This document shows positions 1-7,240 of a stretch of 7,568 nucleotides of DNA, piece by piece (the first letter of the stretch is position 1; each line of letters starts with the position of its first letter). Location of the stretch: assembly GCA_947481355.1 (NCBI GenBank), contig CANKGM010000091.1, positions 1 to 7,568 on the forward strand, written 5' to 3'. Source of the stretch: Chitinophagaceae bacterium (GTDB taxonomy: Bacteria; Bacteroidota; Bacteroidia; Chitinophagales; Chitinophagaceae). The notes beneath the pieces were generated by a model. That model saw nothing but the letters and a program-made list of their open reading frames with translations. It made no database searches and was not told the origin of the DNA. A program made the translations under genes and the position numbers.

Positions 1-1302
1 CTGCTTGCTTTCAATTTAGTAATTGTTAATGCACAATCACTAAATACCAAACTCGCTAAATTAACTGGACAAACTGCTCGCACAACCTCCAAATCAGGAA
101 GTATTCCTTTTGATCAATCATCATTATCTGCTGATCGATTAAAAATAGCAGATGATGTAATTCAAAGTTGGGTTGATAAAGGTTGGATGAATGGCGGTGT
201 AGGGTTAATAATTAAAAACGGTAAGGTTGCCTACTATAAGGCATTTGGTTATAATAATATTGACCAAAGAACACCAATGCAAACAGATCAGATTTTTCGT
301 ATTGCATCTCAAACAAAAGCCATAACAAGCACTGCAGTCATGATGCTGTATGAAGATGGAAAATTCTTGCTCGATGAACCCATCTCAAAATTCATCCCTG
401 AATTTAAAAACCCAAAACTCTTAGATAAGTTTAATCCAGCTGACTCAAGCTATACTACAGTACCTGCATCAAGAGAAATAACCATACGCGACTTACTAAC
501 ACATACTTCAGGTATTGCATATGCACAAATTGGCTCAGCAACTGCAAATGCGATCTATGCAAAAAATGGGGTTGTTGGAGGCATTGGGGTAAAAAATATA
601 ACGCTTGCAGAAAATATAAGAAGGCTTGGTCCATTGCCTCTCTTTCACAATCCTGGAGAAAAATTTACCTATGGACTTAATACAGATGTGCTAGGATACC
701 TCGTTGAAGTTGTTTCTGGAATGAGTCTAGCAGAATTTTTTCAAAAGAGAATTTTCACTCCGCTAGGAATGAAAGACACTTACTTTTATCTACCAACTGA
801 AAAAAAGAGTCGTCTAGTAAGTCTGTATTCTCAAGAAGATGGGAAACTAAAATTAATGGATGAGGTGATACGCATTAACGGAACATTCTATAGAGACTAT
901 CCAAACTTAGACCTTCAAATGCATAGCGGTGGAGGTGGACTGTCATCCACTATAATGGACTATGGAATTTTTCTACAGATGATGTTGAATCAAGGGGAAT
1001 ACAACGGTGTTCGCCTATTAAGCAGAAATGCAGTGAGGATGATGACAATGAACCAAATTGGAGATATTGATAATGGTGATAATAAATTTGGTCTAGGCTT
1101 CGGCATCACAACAGAAAGAGGAAGTGCACGAATCCAATCACAAGAAGGAACCTTTGAATGGGGAGGAATGTTTGCAACATCTTATTGGGTTGATCCAAAA
1201 GAAAACCTAGTTGGCCTTTTCTTCCGTAATGTATACCCAACTCAAAATGGTGATATCAGCGATAGATTTCGTGTCTTAGCATATCAAGCAATTAAGGATT
1301 AA
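1..1302 (+). CDS. Exported serine hydrolase, class C beta-lactamase / family VIII esterase fold (5' partial)
   Basis: The reading frame is open from base 1. It begins inside a signal peptide: a hydrophobic stretch ending VNA|Q, with Q as residue 12 of the visible frame. The true start is therefore left of the window, and the ATG at 187 is internal. Visible length is 433 residues, close to full size for the family. The catalytic SxxK box is S-Q-T-K at residues 103-106 (Ser codon at 307). The second box is Y224-G-L within a TDVLGYLVE context, and the third is W387-G-G (codon at 1159) in place of the K-T-G of true beta-lactamases. Y-x-L plus WGG resembles EstB-type family VIII carboxylesterases, so an esterase, D-peptidase or amidase role is likelier than resistance-grade beta-lactamase activity; this is inferred from motifs. 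The LLTHTSG segment is typical of the fold. The protein is probably periplasmic. The dipeptidase gene starts 2 nt after its stop, suggesting one operon. Family call is firm; substrate is unknown. Confidence 0.92.
   Translation: MLAFNLVIVNAQSLNTKLAKLTGQTARTTSKSGSIPFDQSSLSADRLKIADDVIQSWVDKGWMNGGVGLIIKNGKVAYYKAFGYNNIDQRTPMQTDQIFRIASQTKAITSTAVMMLYEDGKFLLDEPISKFIPEFKNPKLLDKFNPADSSYTTVPASREITIRDLLTHTSGIAYAQIGSATANAIYAKNGVVGGIGVKNITLAENIRRLGPLPLFHNPGEKFTYGLNTDVLGYLVEVVSGMSLAEFFQKRIFTPLGMKDTYFYLPTEKKSRLVSLYSQEDGKLKLMDEVIRINGTFYRDYPNLDLQMHSGGGGLSSTIMDYGIFLQMMLNQGEYNGVRLLSRNAVRMMTMNQIGDIDNGDNKFGLGFGITTERGSARIQSQEGTFEWGGMFATSYWVDPKENLVGLFFRNVYPTQNGDISDRFRVLAYQAIKD
1294..1298 (+). promoter_or_regulatory. 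Shine-Dalgarno-like AAGGA before the dipeptidase gene
   Basis: AAGGA sits 6 nt upstream of the ATG at 1305 and lies just before the stop codon of the preceding hydrolase gene. The spacing is good, and the site supports both the chosen start and translational coupling of the two genes. Bacteroidota generally rely little on Shine-Dalgarno pairing, so its functional weight is uncertain. It is the only well-placed site of this kind among the starts visible here. Confidence 0.4.
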
Positions 1303-1304
1303 TT

Positions 1305-2492
1305 ATGAAATTTTTATTTCTATCTTTTTGCTTATTAGCATTAGTAAATATTCAATTCGTTCAAGGACAGTTGTATAAATCAGTGCATAAAGAAGCTATT
1401 TTTATTGACACCCATAATGATTTCATCAGTACAGGCATTGAAAAAAATAAAAGTTTCGACCAAGATCTACATGGCATTACACATTCTGATCTAAATCGAA
1501 TGATCAAGGGTGGAATTGATATACAAGTTTTTTCAATTTTTTGTGATGGCAGCTATGGAACTGGTTCGGCATTCAACTTCGCAAACAGAGAAATAGATTC
1601 TCTATATGCTGTAGTTAAGCGAAACCCAAGTAAGATGATGATTGTGACATCACCTAAAGATATTGAACGAGCAATAAAATCAAAGAAGCTTGGCTCAATG
1701 ATGGGAGTAGAAGGTGGACATATGATAGAAGATCGTATAGATTATCTAGATAGCTTATATAAAAGAGGTGCCCGGTATATGACACTTACTTGGAACAATA
1801 GCACATCATGGGCAAGCTCAGCAACAGACGAACGAGCAAAGAATGATATCGGACACCCATATGGATTAAATTCATTTGGCGAACAAGTGGTTACCCATAT
1901 GAACAAAATTGGTATGATTGTTGACATCTCACATGTTGGTGAAGAAACATTTTATGATGCCCTGCGTATTACTACAAAACCAGTGATTGCATCACACAGT
2001 TGTACTTATTCACTCTGTCCAGTTCCTAGGAATATGACAGACAATCAGATAAAAGCAGTTGGAAAAAACGACGGTGTAATACAGTTAAATTTTTATTCAG
2101 GATTTGTTGATCCATCATTTCGTGAAAAAAACGACACCTTTATTGCAAAGCATCAAGGAGAGAAAGATTCTATTCTAAAAACAAATCCAAGTGATTTTTA
2201 TGCCAATCTATTTATCCATGAAAAATACAAGGATGAAATGGATAGCACAAGACCAACATTGAGTTTACTTATTGACCATTTAGATCATATTGTTAAACTC
2301 ATAGGAGTAGAACATGTTGGTATTGGATCGGATTTTGATGGAATTAATTCATCACCAAGAGAATTAAATGACGTAACAGATATGCCATTGATTACTAAAG
2401 AACTTATGAAAAGAGGGTATAGCAAAAATGATATATTTAAAATTCTGGGTGGAAATTTCATACGCGTGTTTAAGGCAAATGTGTCTCGCTAA
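1305..2492 (+). CDS. Exported M19 family (renal dipeptidase-like) metallo-dipeptidase
   Basis: This is a 395-residue protein with an N-terminal signal peptide; cleavage is likely after VQG21, leaving Q22. All hallmark M19 zinc-site residues are visible: H37-x-D39 in IDTHND, bridging Glu136 in GVEGGH, His210 in DISHVG, His231 in ASHSC and Asp343 in GSDFDG. The PVPRNMTD segment and the C-terminal GGNFIRVF segment are also typical. Family members are binuclear zinc TIM-barrel enzymes that hydrolyse dipeptides, often accepting a D-residue at the C-terminal position; the mammalian renal enzyme also opens carbapenem rings. The conserved sites indicate an active enzyme in the periplasm or at the cell surface. 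The start is fixed by the signal peptide and by AAGGA at 1294. It follows the SxxK hydrolase by 2 nt and is very probably co-transcribed with it. Exact substrate cannot be read from sequence. Confidence 0.95.
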   Translation: MKFLFLSFCLLALVNIQFVQGQLYKSVHKEAIFIDTHNDFISTGIEKNKSFDQDLHGITHSDLNRMIKGGIDIQVFSIFCDGSYGTGSAFNFANREIDSLYAVVKRNPSKMMIVTSPKDIERAIKSKKLGSMMGVEGGHMIEDRIDYLDSLYKRGARYMTLTWNNSTSWASSATDERAKNDIGHPYGLNSFGEQVVTHMNKIGMIVDISHVGEETFYDALRITTKPVIASHSCTYSLCPVPRNMTDNQIKAVGKNDGVIQLNFYSGFVDPSFREKNDTFIAKHQGEKDSILKTNPSDFYANLFIHEKYKDEMDSTRPTLSLLIDHLDHIVKLIGVEHVGIGSDFDGINSSPRELNDVTDMPLITKELMKRGYSKNDIFKILGGNFIRVFKANVSR

Positions 2493-2592
2493 ATTTCAAG
2501 TTTTTTATATCATTTAGGATTAATTATTTTTTTACGAATATAAAGAGCAGAAAAAGATAATAAACATAAGAGCTGTTCATAAAAATAATTTA
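2493..2592 (+). other. 100-nt intergenic gap, possible transcription-unit boundary
   Basis: This is the largest non-coding stretch in the window and is almost wholly A/T. I see no clear Bacteroidota -7 element (TAnnTTTG) and no GC-stemmed terminator, so neither promoter nor terminator is called. A run of seven T follows the left arm of a perfect 10-base inverted repeat (2522-2531 with 2581-2590, about 49 nt apart, all A/T pairs). The right arm ends 2 nt before the acylase ATG. Given the base composition the repeat may be chance. Since the other gaps between + strand genes are 2-31 nt, a promoter for the downstream genes would most plausibly lie here, but this is inference from spacing. Confidence 0.35.
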
Positions 2593-4767
2593 ATGAAATA
2601 CTTCATTTTACTTTTATTCATCCCCTCATTAATTTTTGCACAATCAAAATCAGATATCGTAAGATGGCAAGAGAATGCAAAACGCGTAAACATCATACGA
2701 GACAAATGGGGTATCCCACACATATATGGCAAAACCGATGCTGATTGTGTTTTCGGATTAATGTATGCACAATGTGAAGATGATTTTAAGCGTGTTGAAA
2801 TGAATTACATCACTATGCTAGGAAGAACTAGCGAAGTGACAGGAGAAAAAGATATTTACGAAGACCTTCTCGTTAAGATGGTTATTGATTCGGCCGATGC
2901 CGTAAAAGATTACGAAGTAAGTCCGGATTGGATGAAAAAATTATTGAATGCATTTGCAGATGGAATTAATTACTATTTATACAAAAACCCAAATGTAAAA
3001 CCAGCATTACTGAATAACTTTCAACCATGGTATGCATTAACTTATACTGATGGAAGTATATCTGCCATTCAAACAGCAGACTTAACTGCAGACGATATCA
3101 AAAAATTCTATCAAGGAATTTCAACAGATCTTGCCAAACTAAAAAAGAAAGATCGTGAACAACTTATTGGATCAAACGGATTCGCGATAGCACCTTCCAA
3201 AAATATTAGCGGTAATGCCATGCTTTATATCAATCCACATGTTACTTTCTATTTCAGACCTGAGGTTCATATGATAAGTGAGGAAGGATTAAATACGTAT
3301 GGAGCCGTTACATGGGGGCAATTTTTTGTTTATCAAGGATTCAATGAGCATTGCGGATGGATGCACACATCAAGTGAAGCTGATGTAGCAGACCTATACG
3401 AAGAAACCATTGAAAAAAATGGTAATGGGATTTTCTATTCGCATAACAATACATTAAAACCAGTCAATATTCAACCAACTACAATAGCATATAAATCCAA
3501 AAATGCCATAGCAAAAAAAGAGTTTAAAATTTATAAAACACATCACGGTCCAATCATGGCAATGCAGGCTGGAAAATGGATAGCTATGCAGTCGAATAAT
3601 AGATCACTCAATGGATTAATTCAATCCTGGAGCAGAACAAAAGCAAAATCATTTACGGAATTCAAGAGTATTATGGAGCTCAGATCAAATATTTCTAACA
3701 ATACCGTCTATGCCGATGATCAAGGAAATATTGCCTATTGGCATGGTAATTTTATGCCAAAAAGGGACACAAAATATGATTGGAAAAATCCAGTTGACGG
3801 AAGCCTTGAAGCAACAGATTGGAAGGGTTTGCATACCGTTGAAGAAACAATTCACCTTTATAATCCCTCAAATGGATGGTTACAAAATTGTAATGCAACA
3901 CCATTTACAGCTTCCGGAAATGGGAGTATAAACAAAAAGAAATATCCAACCTATATGGCTCCAGATCCTGAAAATTTTCGGGGGATCAATGCTGTGCGGG
4001 TACTAGCCGCTAAGGATAAATTTGATATTAATGGACTAATTGAAGCAGGATATGATACCTACATGTCTGCTTTTGATGTCCTACTACCTCCTCTATTTAG
4101 TGCAAATCAAACATTGATTGCAAACGACATTAAGCCTGACATTAATAAGGCAATACAAATATTACGCGACTGGGATAGGCGAGCAGCAAGTAATTCTATA
4201 GCTACTACAATTGCTATTCATTGGGCAGAAAAGGTAGTTGCCCACTTAACAAGAGGACGAAAAGGGTTAATTGATCTACCGTTTGAATTACCACGCATGT
4301 TAAAAGAGATGCCTGATGCCACAAAAATTTCATTCCTAAATGAAGTGCTTAAAAAACTCAAATCTGATTTTGGTAGTTGGGAGGTTGTATGGGGTGATAT
4401 TAATAGATTCCAACGAATCGATAATAAAATAGATGCAACGTTTTCAGACAAACAATCGAGTATCCCTTCTCCATTTGCATCTTCTGCATGGGGAACACTT
4501 CCATCATTTAATAGCAAAACATACCAAGAAAGCAAAAAACGTTATGGCTATGGTGGAAATAGCTTTGTCTGTGCAGTTGAATTTGGAAAAAAAATTAAAG
4601 CAAAATCACTGCTTGCTGGTGGCGAAAGTGGAGATCCTACTTCAAAACATTTTAAAGATCAAGCTGACATGTATACAAAGGGAAAATTCAAAGAAGTACT
4701 TTTCTACAAAGAAGATATTCTCAAAAATATGGAAGAGCAATATATTCCTGGGATGAGAAAAAAATAA
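2593..4767 (+). CDS. Exported penicillin acylase / AHL-acylase family Ntn hydrolase (S45)
   Basis: This is a 724-residue precursor with a short signal peptide, likely cleaved FA16|Q17. The N-terminal RDKWGIPHI motif (36-44) and the following YAQCEDDF (58-65) are typical of the acylase alpha chain. The autocatalytic site is G193|S194 in GSNGFA, giving Ser194 as the N-terminal nucleophile of the beta chain. His216 in NPH falls at beta position 23, where PvdQ and cephalosporin acylases carry their conserved His. Asn370 in NNTVYAD is the likely oxyanion-hole Asn. The C-terminal SGDP-x-S-x-H-x(2)-DQ segment (679-690) is the usual acylase tail. The family hydrolyses amide-linked acyl groups from penicillins, cephalosporins, acyl-homoserine lactones or lipopeptides in the periplasm after maturation to an alpha/beta heterodimer. 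All key residues are present, so activity is expected; substrate is not predictable. There is no Shine-Dalgarno site; the start is chosen by the signal peptide. The membrane acyltransferase gene follows after 4 nt. Confidence 0.94.
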   Translation: MKYFILLLFIPSLIFAQSKSDIVRWQENAKRVNIIRDKWGIPHIYGKTDADCVFGLMYAQCEDDFKRVEMNYITMLGRTSEVTGEKDIYEDLLVKMVIDSADAVKDYEVSPDWMKKLLNAFADGINYYLYKNPNVKPALLNNFQPWYALTYTDGSISAIQTADLTADDIKKFYQGISTDLAKLKKKDREQLIGSNGFAIAPSKNISGNAMLYINPHVTFYFRPEVHMISEEGLNTYGAVTWGQFFVYQGFNEHCGWMHTSSEADVADLYEETIEKNGNGIFYSHNNTLKPVNIQPTTIAYKSKNAIAKKEFKIYKTHHGPIMAMQAGKWIAMQSNNRSLNGLIQSWSRTKAKSFTEFKSIMELRSNISNNTVYADDQGNIAYWHGNFMPKRDTKYDWKNPVDGSLEATDWKGLHTVEETIHLYNPSNGWLQNCNATPFTASGNGSINKKKYPTYMAPDPENFRGINAVRVLAAKDKFDINGLIEAGYDTYMSAFDVLLPPLFSANQTLIANDIKPDINKAIQILRDWDRRAASNSIATTIAIHWAEKVVAHLTRGRKGLIDLPFELPRMLKEMPDATKISFLNEVLKKLKSDFGSWEVVWGDINRFQRIDNKIDATFSDKQSSIPSPFASSAWGTLPSFNSKTYQESKKRYGYGGNSFVCAVEFGKKIKAKSLLAGGESGDPTSKHFKDQADMYTKGKFKEVLFYKEDILKNMEEQYIPGMRKK

Positions 4768-4771
4768 GGAA

Positions 4772-5866
4772 ATGAAAGAGAAGTTTTACGGATTAGATCA
4801 CTTAAGAACCTTAGCCATTATCTCTGTCGTATTGTTCCATTATCCTAAATTAAGTAATGCGAAACCGGATTGGTTAGTAAGTGCTTCACAGTTTGGTTGG
4901 ACCGGGGTTGACCTTTTTTTTGTATTAAGTGGGTTCTTAATTTCATGCCAACTATTCCAAGAGATAAATGAAAAAAACACATTTTCATTTAAGAAGTTTT
5001 TTATAAAAAGAATCTTCCGGATTTTACCTGCATACTTTACCATAGTTGCAGTGTATTTTTCAATCCCATATTTTCGAGAAAAAGAGTCATTAGCTCCACT
5101 TTGGAAATTTTTAACATTCACACAAAATTTCGGATTAGATAAAAATCACTACGGTACATTTTCACATGCATGGTCACTTTGTGTGGAAGAATATTTTTAT
5201 TTGATATTCCCTTTAGTATTAATATTTCTATTATCTATTAAACAATTACGGAAATCATATTTACTATTGATTGCTCTTTTTTTACTTGGTTTTGTAATCA
5301 GATACTATTGTTATACTTATTTATACCTTCCTAAAATCAATTCTAAAGAGTATGAAATGATTTGGCATAAATACATTTATTACCCAACATACACACGTTT
5401 GGATTGTTTACTAGCTGGTGTTTCAATTGCAAGCCTTTATGTATTCCTGCCTAATCTATGGGGGAAAATAGCCAAGTATGGAAACTTAACATTCATACTC
5501 AGCTTACTCATATTAACTGCTTCATTCTTTATATCTAAAGATCGTACCTCATTTAGTGCAACAATGTGGGGATTCCCACTAATTGCTCTTGGATATGGTT
5601 TAATGGTAATTTCAGCTATTAGTCCAACAAGTTTTTTATTCAACTGGCAATCCAAAACAACAACATTTATAGCAATGCTATCATATGCTATTTACCTTAG
5701 CCATAAAGGATTGATTCACATAACAAATAATCTTTTATCAGATATTAATCTAGATGAAAATTTAATTTTAATTGCATCTATTATCGCTTCTACAATTGGT
5801 GCAATATTGCTAAACAAAGTAGTTGAAAAGCCATTTTTGAAACTAAGAACTAAGTTCATTAATTAG
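4772..5866 (+). CDS. OafA-like integral membrane acyltransferase (acyltransferase 3 family)
   Basis: This is a 364-residue polytopic membrane protein with about ten hydrophobic segments (roughly 13-30, 40-60, 82-102, 141-158, 163-182, 208-228, 238-254, 265-282, 292-310, 326-346). Family hallmarks are the N-terminal GLDHLR with the R12-x10-H23 motif, GVDLFFVLSGFLI at about 44-56, W134-SLCVEE140 followed by FYL, SYAIYLSHK around H311, and VEKPFLKLR at the C-terminus. Such proteins move acetyl or other short acyl groups across the inner membrane onto sugars, O-antigen, peptidoglycan or small molecules. Length fits the bare membrane domain, with no fused SGNH domain. The gene starts 4 nt after the acylase stop. 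AAGGA at 4766-4770 lies too close to the ATG to be a good ribosome site, but the GLDHLR motif requires this start. The acceptor is unknown. An eight-T run (4914-4921) encodes part of the LFF core motif. Confidence 0.93.
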   Translation: MKEKFYGLDHLRTLAIISVVLFHYPKLSNAKPDWLVSASQFGWTGVDLFFVLSGFLISCQLFQEINEKNTFSFKKFFIKRIFRILPAYFTIVAVYFSIPYFREKESLAPLWKFLTFTQNFGLDKNHYGTFSHAWSLCVEEYFYLIFPLVLIFLLSIKQLRKSYLLLIALFLLGFVIRYYCYTYLYLPKINSKEYEMIWHKYIYYPTYTRLDCLLAGVSIASLYVFLPNLWGKIAKYGNLTFILSLLILTASFFISKDRTSFSATMWGFPLIALGYGLMVISAISPTSFLFNWQSKTTTFIAMLSYAIYLSHKGLIHITNNLLSDINLDENLILIASIIASTIGAILLNKVVEKPFLKLRTKFIN

Positions 5867-5883
5867 TAAATGAAATAATAAAT

Positions 5884-6378
5884 ATGATGGCATTGAGCAA
5901 CTACGAACGAATGATAAAACTAGCTGATGAAGTTTTTGCTTCAAAAGAGGACCCAGAACAGTTAGACGTCAATGAAGATATTATTGATGAATTACTACAC
6001 ATACACCCTGCAACTGTTTCTGAATATGATAATGGAGAGGGCCCAATTGCATGGGTATTACTTATTCCGACTACCTTAAAATTAATGAACCAATTTATAG
6101 ATGGTGGAATTTCAGAAAAACAACTATTTGAACTAACAAAAATCGAAAAAACATATGATGCCATATACCTCTGCTCCGCAATGGTTCTAGAGGAGTACAG
6201 AAATAAAGGAATCGCAAAAAATCTTGTGCTTAACGCCATCGACAAGATTCGTAAAGACCATTCAATACATGGACTTTTTGTTTGGTCGTTCAGTAAAGAA
6301 GGTGATCTTGGTGCTGAAACCATCTCGAATATTACATCTATTCCTTTATACAAACGGAAAAATGATAAACTGAGTTAA
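5884..6378 (+). CDS. Small GNAT-superfamily acetyltransferase-like protein
   Basis: This is a soluble 164-residue protein without signal peptide or membrane segment. The C-terminal half carries a GNAT-like acetyl-CoA pyrophosphate-binding motif: the strand YLCSAMVLEEY followed by R106-N-K-G-I-A111 and an amphipathic helix (about 112-125), which matches R-x-x-G-x-A. The acidic N-terminal 50 residues and the segment at 54-90 resemble no family I can name, and the C-terminal part lacks the usual motif B ending with an aromatic GF, so the fold assignment rests on motif A. The substrate is unknown. Two ATG codons in tandem (5884 and 5887) are both possible starts; neither has a Shine-Dalgarno site. 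The gene ends with two in-frame TAA codons (6376-6381). It lies 17 nt after the acyltransferase and 31 nt before the isomerase-like gene, so it is probably in the same transcript. Confidence 0.72.
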   Translation: MMALSNYERMIKLADEVFASKEDPEQLDVNEDIIDELLHIHPATVSEYDNGEGPIAWVLLIPTTLKLMNQFIDGGISEKQLFELTKIEKTYDAIYLCSAMVLEEYRNKGIAKNLVLNAIDKIRKDHSIHGLFVWSFSKEGDLGAETISNITSIPLYKRKNDKLS

Positions 6379-6397
6379 TAAATCAAGCAATAAATCA
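6377..6397 (+). repeat. Perfect 9-bp direct repeat before the isomerase-like gene
   Basis: AATAAATCA occurs at 6377-6385 and again at 6389-6397, with a period of 12 nt and 3 nt between copies. It fills most of the 31-nt gap between the GNAT-like gene and the isomerase-like gene, and its first two bases belong to the GNAT stop codon. It could be a small operator or a slippage product, or chance in A/T-rich sequence. No regulator is identified. Confidence 0.4.
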
Positions 6398-6409
6398 TAA
6401 TTTCCCCAT

Positions 6410-7240
6410 ATGAAAAAGAGTCTACTTATACTAATTATCTGCTTTTCAACTAGTGCAGTTATCAATGCACAAGAAATTGGTCTTCAACTATATTCTGTAA
6501 GAAACCAAACCAAGACAGACTTAGAAGGAACCCTGAAAAAAATTCGCGCAATGGGTATCCGTGAATTGGAAGGAATTGACTTTTATGGGAAAAGTGTTAG
6601 TGATTATAAAAAACTCTTAGATAAATTAGATTTCAAGTTTGTAGGATTTGGCGTTGACTATGGAGATCTTAGCAAAGACCTAAAACAAGTAATTTACAAT
6701 GCAAAAACGCTTGGAGCAACCTATGTGATTTGCTATTGGATACCACACGAGGGAAATGAATTCAATATAAAAAATGTAGTAGACGCAGCAGTAGTATTCA
6801 ACAAGGCAGGAAAAATATTTAAAGAAAATGGACTAGAGTTTTGTTATCACCCACATGGATTCGAATTTAGGACTTCAAAAAATGGTACGTTATTTGATGA
6901 CTTAATAGCTAAAACAATTCCTGCATATGTAAATTATGAGCTTGATGTCTATTGGGCAAAGCAAGGTGGTGTAGACCCTGTTGAACTCATAAAAAAATAT
7001 CCAAAACGTTTTTCGCTATTACACCTAAAAGATCGATTGGTAGGCACAGTATCTAATGACACAGGAAGTGCAGATGAAGAAACAAATGTGATATTAGGCA
7101 AAGGGGATGTGAATATAAAGGACATAATGAGTGCAGCTAAATCTTCAGCTGTAAAACATTATTTTATTGAAGACGAATCTTCAAGAGTGATGAGTCAACT
7201 CCCTCCTAGTCTAACGTTTTTAAAGTCGTTAAAAAACTAG
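6410..7240 (+). CDS. Exported sugar phosphate isomerase/epimerase-like TIM-barrel protein
   Basis: This is a 276-residue protein of the xylose isomerase-like TIM-barrel superfamily. It carries a signal peptide likely cleaved at NA20|Q21, so it is predicted periplasmic. The mature chain opens with IGLQLYSVR, a family signature. Likely metal and catalytic positions seen are H147-P-H149 with nearby Glu152 (HPHGFEF), Glu177 and Asp179 (ELDVYW), His205 (LHLKD) and Glu254/Glu256 (IEDE). Length is normal for the family. Because it is exported, phosphorylated cytosolic sugars are unlikely substrates; exported relatives in Bacteroidota are linked to glycoside or oxidised-sugar processing, which is my inference for this copy. 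It has no Shine-Dalgarno site; the signal peptide fixes the start. It is the last + strand gene, and its stop touches that of the convergent gene. Family confidence is high, reaction unknown. Confidence 0.92.
   Translation: MKKSLLILIICFSTSAVINAQEIGLQLYSVRNQTKTDLEGTLKKIRAMGIRELEGIDFYGKSVSDYKKLLDKLDFKFVGFGVDYGDLSKDLKQVIYNAKTLGATYVICYWIPHEGNEFNIKNVVDAAVVFNKAGKIFKENGLEFCYHPHGFEFRTSKNGTLFDDLIAKTIPAYVNYELDVYWAKQGGVDPVELIKKYPKRFSLLHLKDRLVGTVSNDTGSADEETNVILGKGDVNIKDIMSAAKSSAVKHYFIEDESSRVMSQLPPSLTFLKSLKN
7217..7235. terminator. Weak A/T-only hairpin at the convergent gene ends
   Basis: TTTTTAA (7217-7223) and TTAAAAA (7229-7235) can pair around a 5-nt loop, inside the last codons of the isomerase-like gene and just before the abutting convergent stops. 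No intergenic room exists for a terminator here, so a bidirectional one would have to overlap coding sequence. The stem has seven A/T pairs and no G/C pair, so strength is doubtful and chance is a real alternative. Confidence 0.2.

Noticed and set aside
187..189. ATG as start of the serine hydrolase
   Set aside because: The frame continues upstream without a stop to base 1 and encodes the end of a signal peptide followed by a normal family N-terminal region. Starting at 187 would lose about 62 residues.
1..1302. Acquired antibiotic-resistance beta-lactamase
   Set aside because: The KTG box is replaced by WGG and Y-x-N by Y-G-L, no mobile element is nearby, and base usage looks like the neighbours.
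2522..2590. 10-bp inverted repeat before the acylase start as a translation-blocking structure
   Set aside because: It has only A/T pairs with a loop of about 49 nt in very A/T-rich DNA. It is too weak and too likely by chance to claim as a regulator.
4218..4535. 105-codon open frame on the - strand within the acylase gene
   Set aside because: It is fully inside a strongly supported acylase reading frame and shows no domain or signal peptide.
4914..4921. Eight-T tract in the acyltransferase gene as a phase-variation switch
   Set aside because: It encodes the conserved LFF motif using ordinary Phe codons of an A/T-rich genome. The tract is short and nothing else suggests contingency control.
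5901..6353. 150-codon open frame on the - strand opposite the GNAT-like gene
   Set aside because: It lacks recognisable motifs, lies wholly antisense to a frame with a GNAT motif in an operon-like run, and is rich in Ser and Ile as expected of an antisense shadow.
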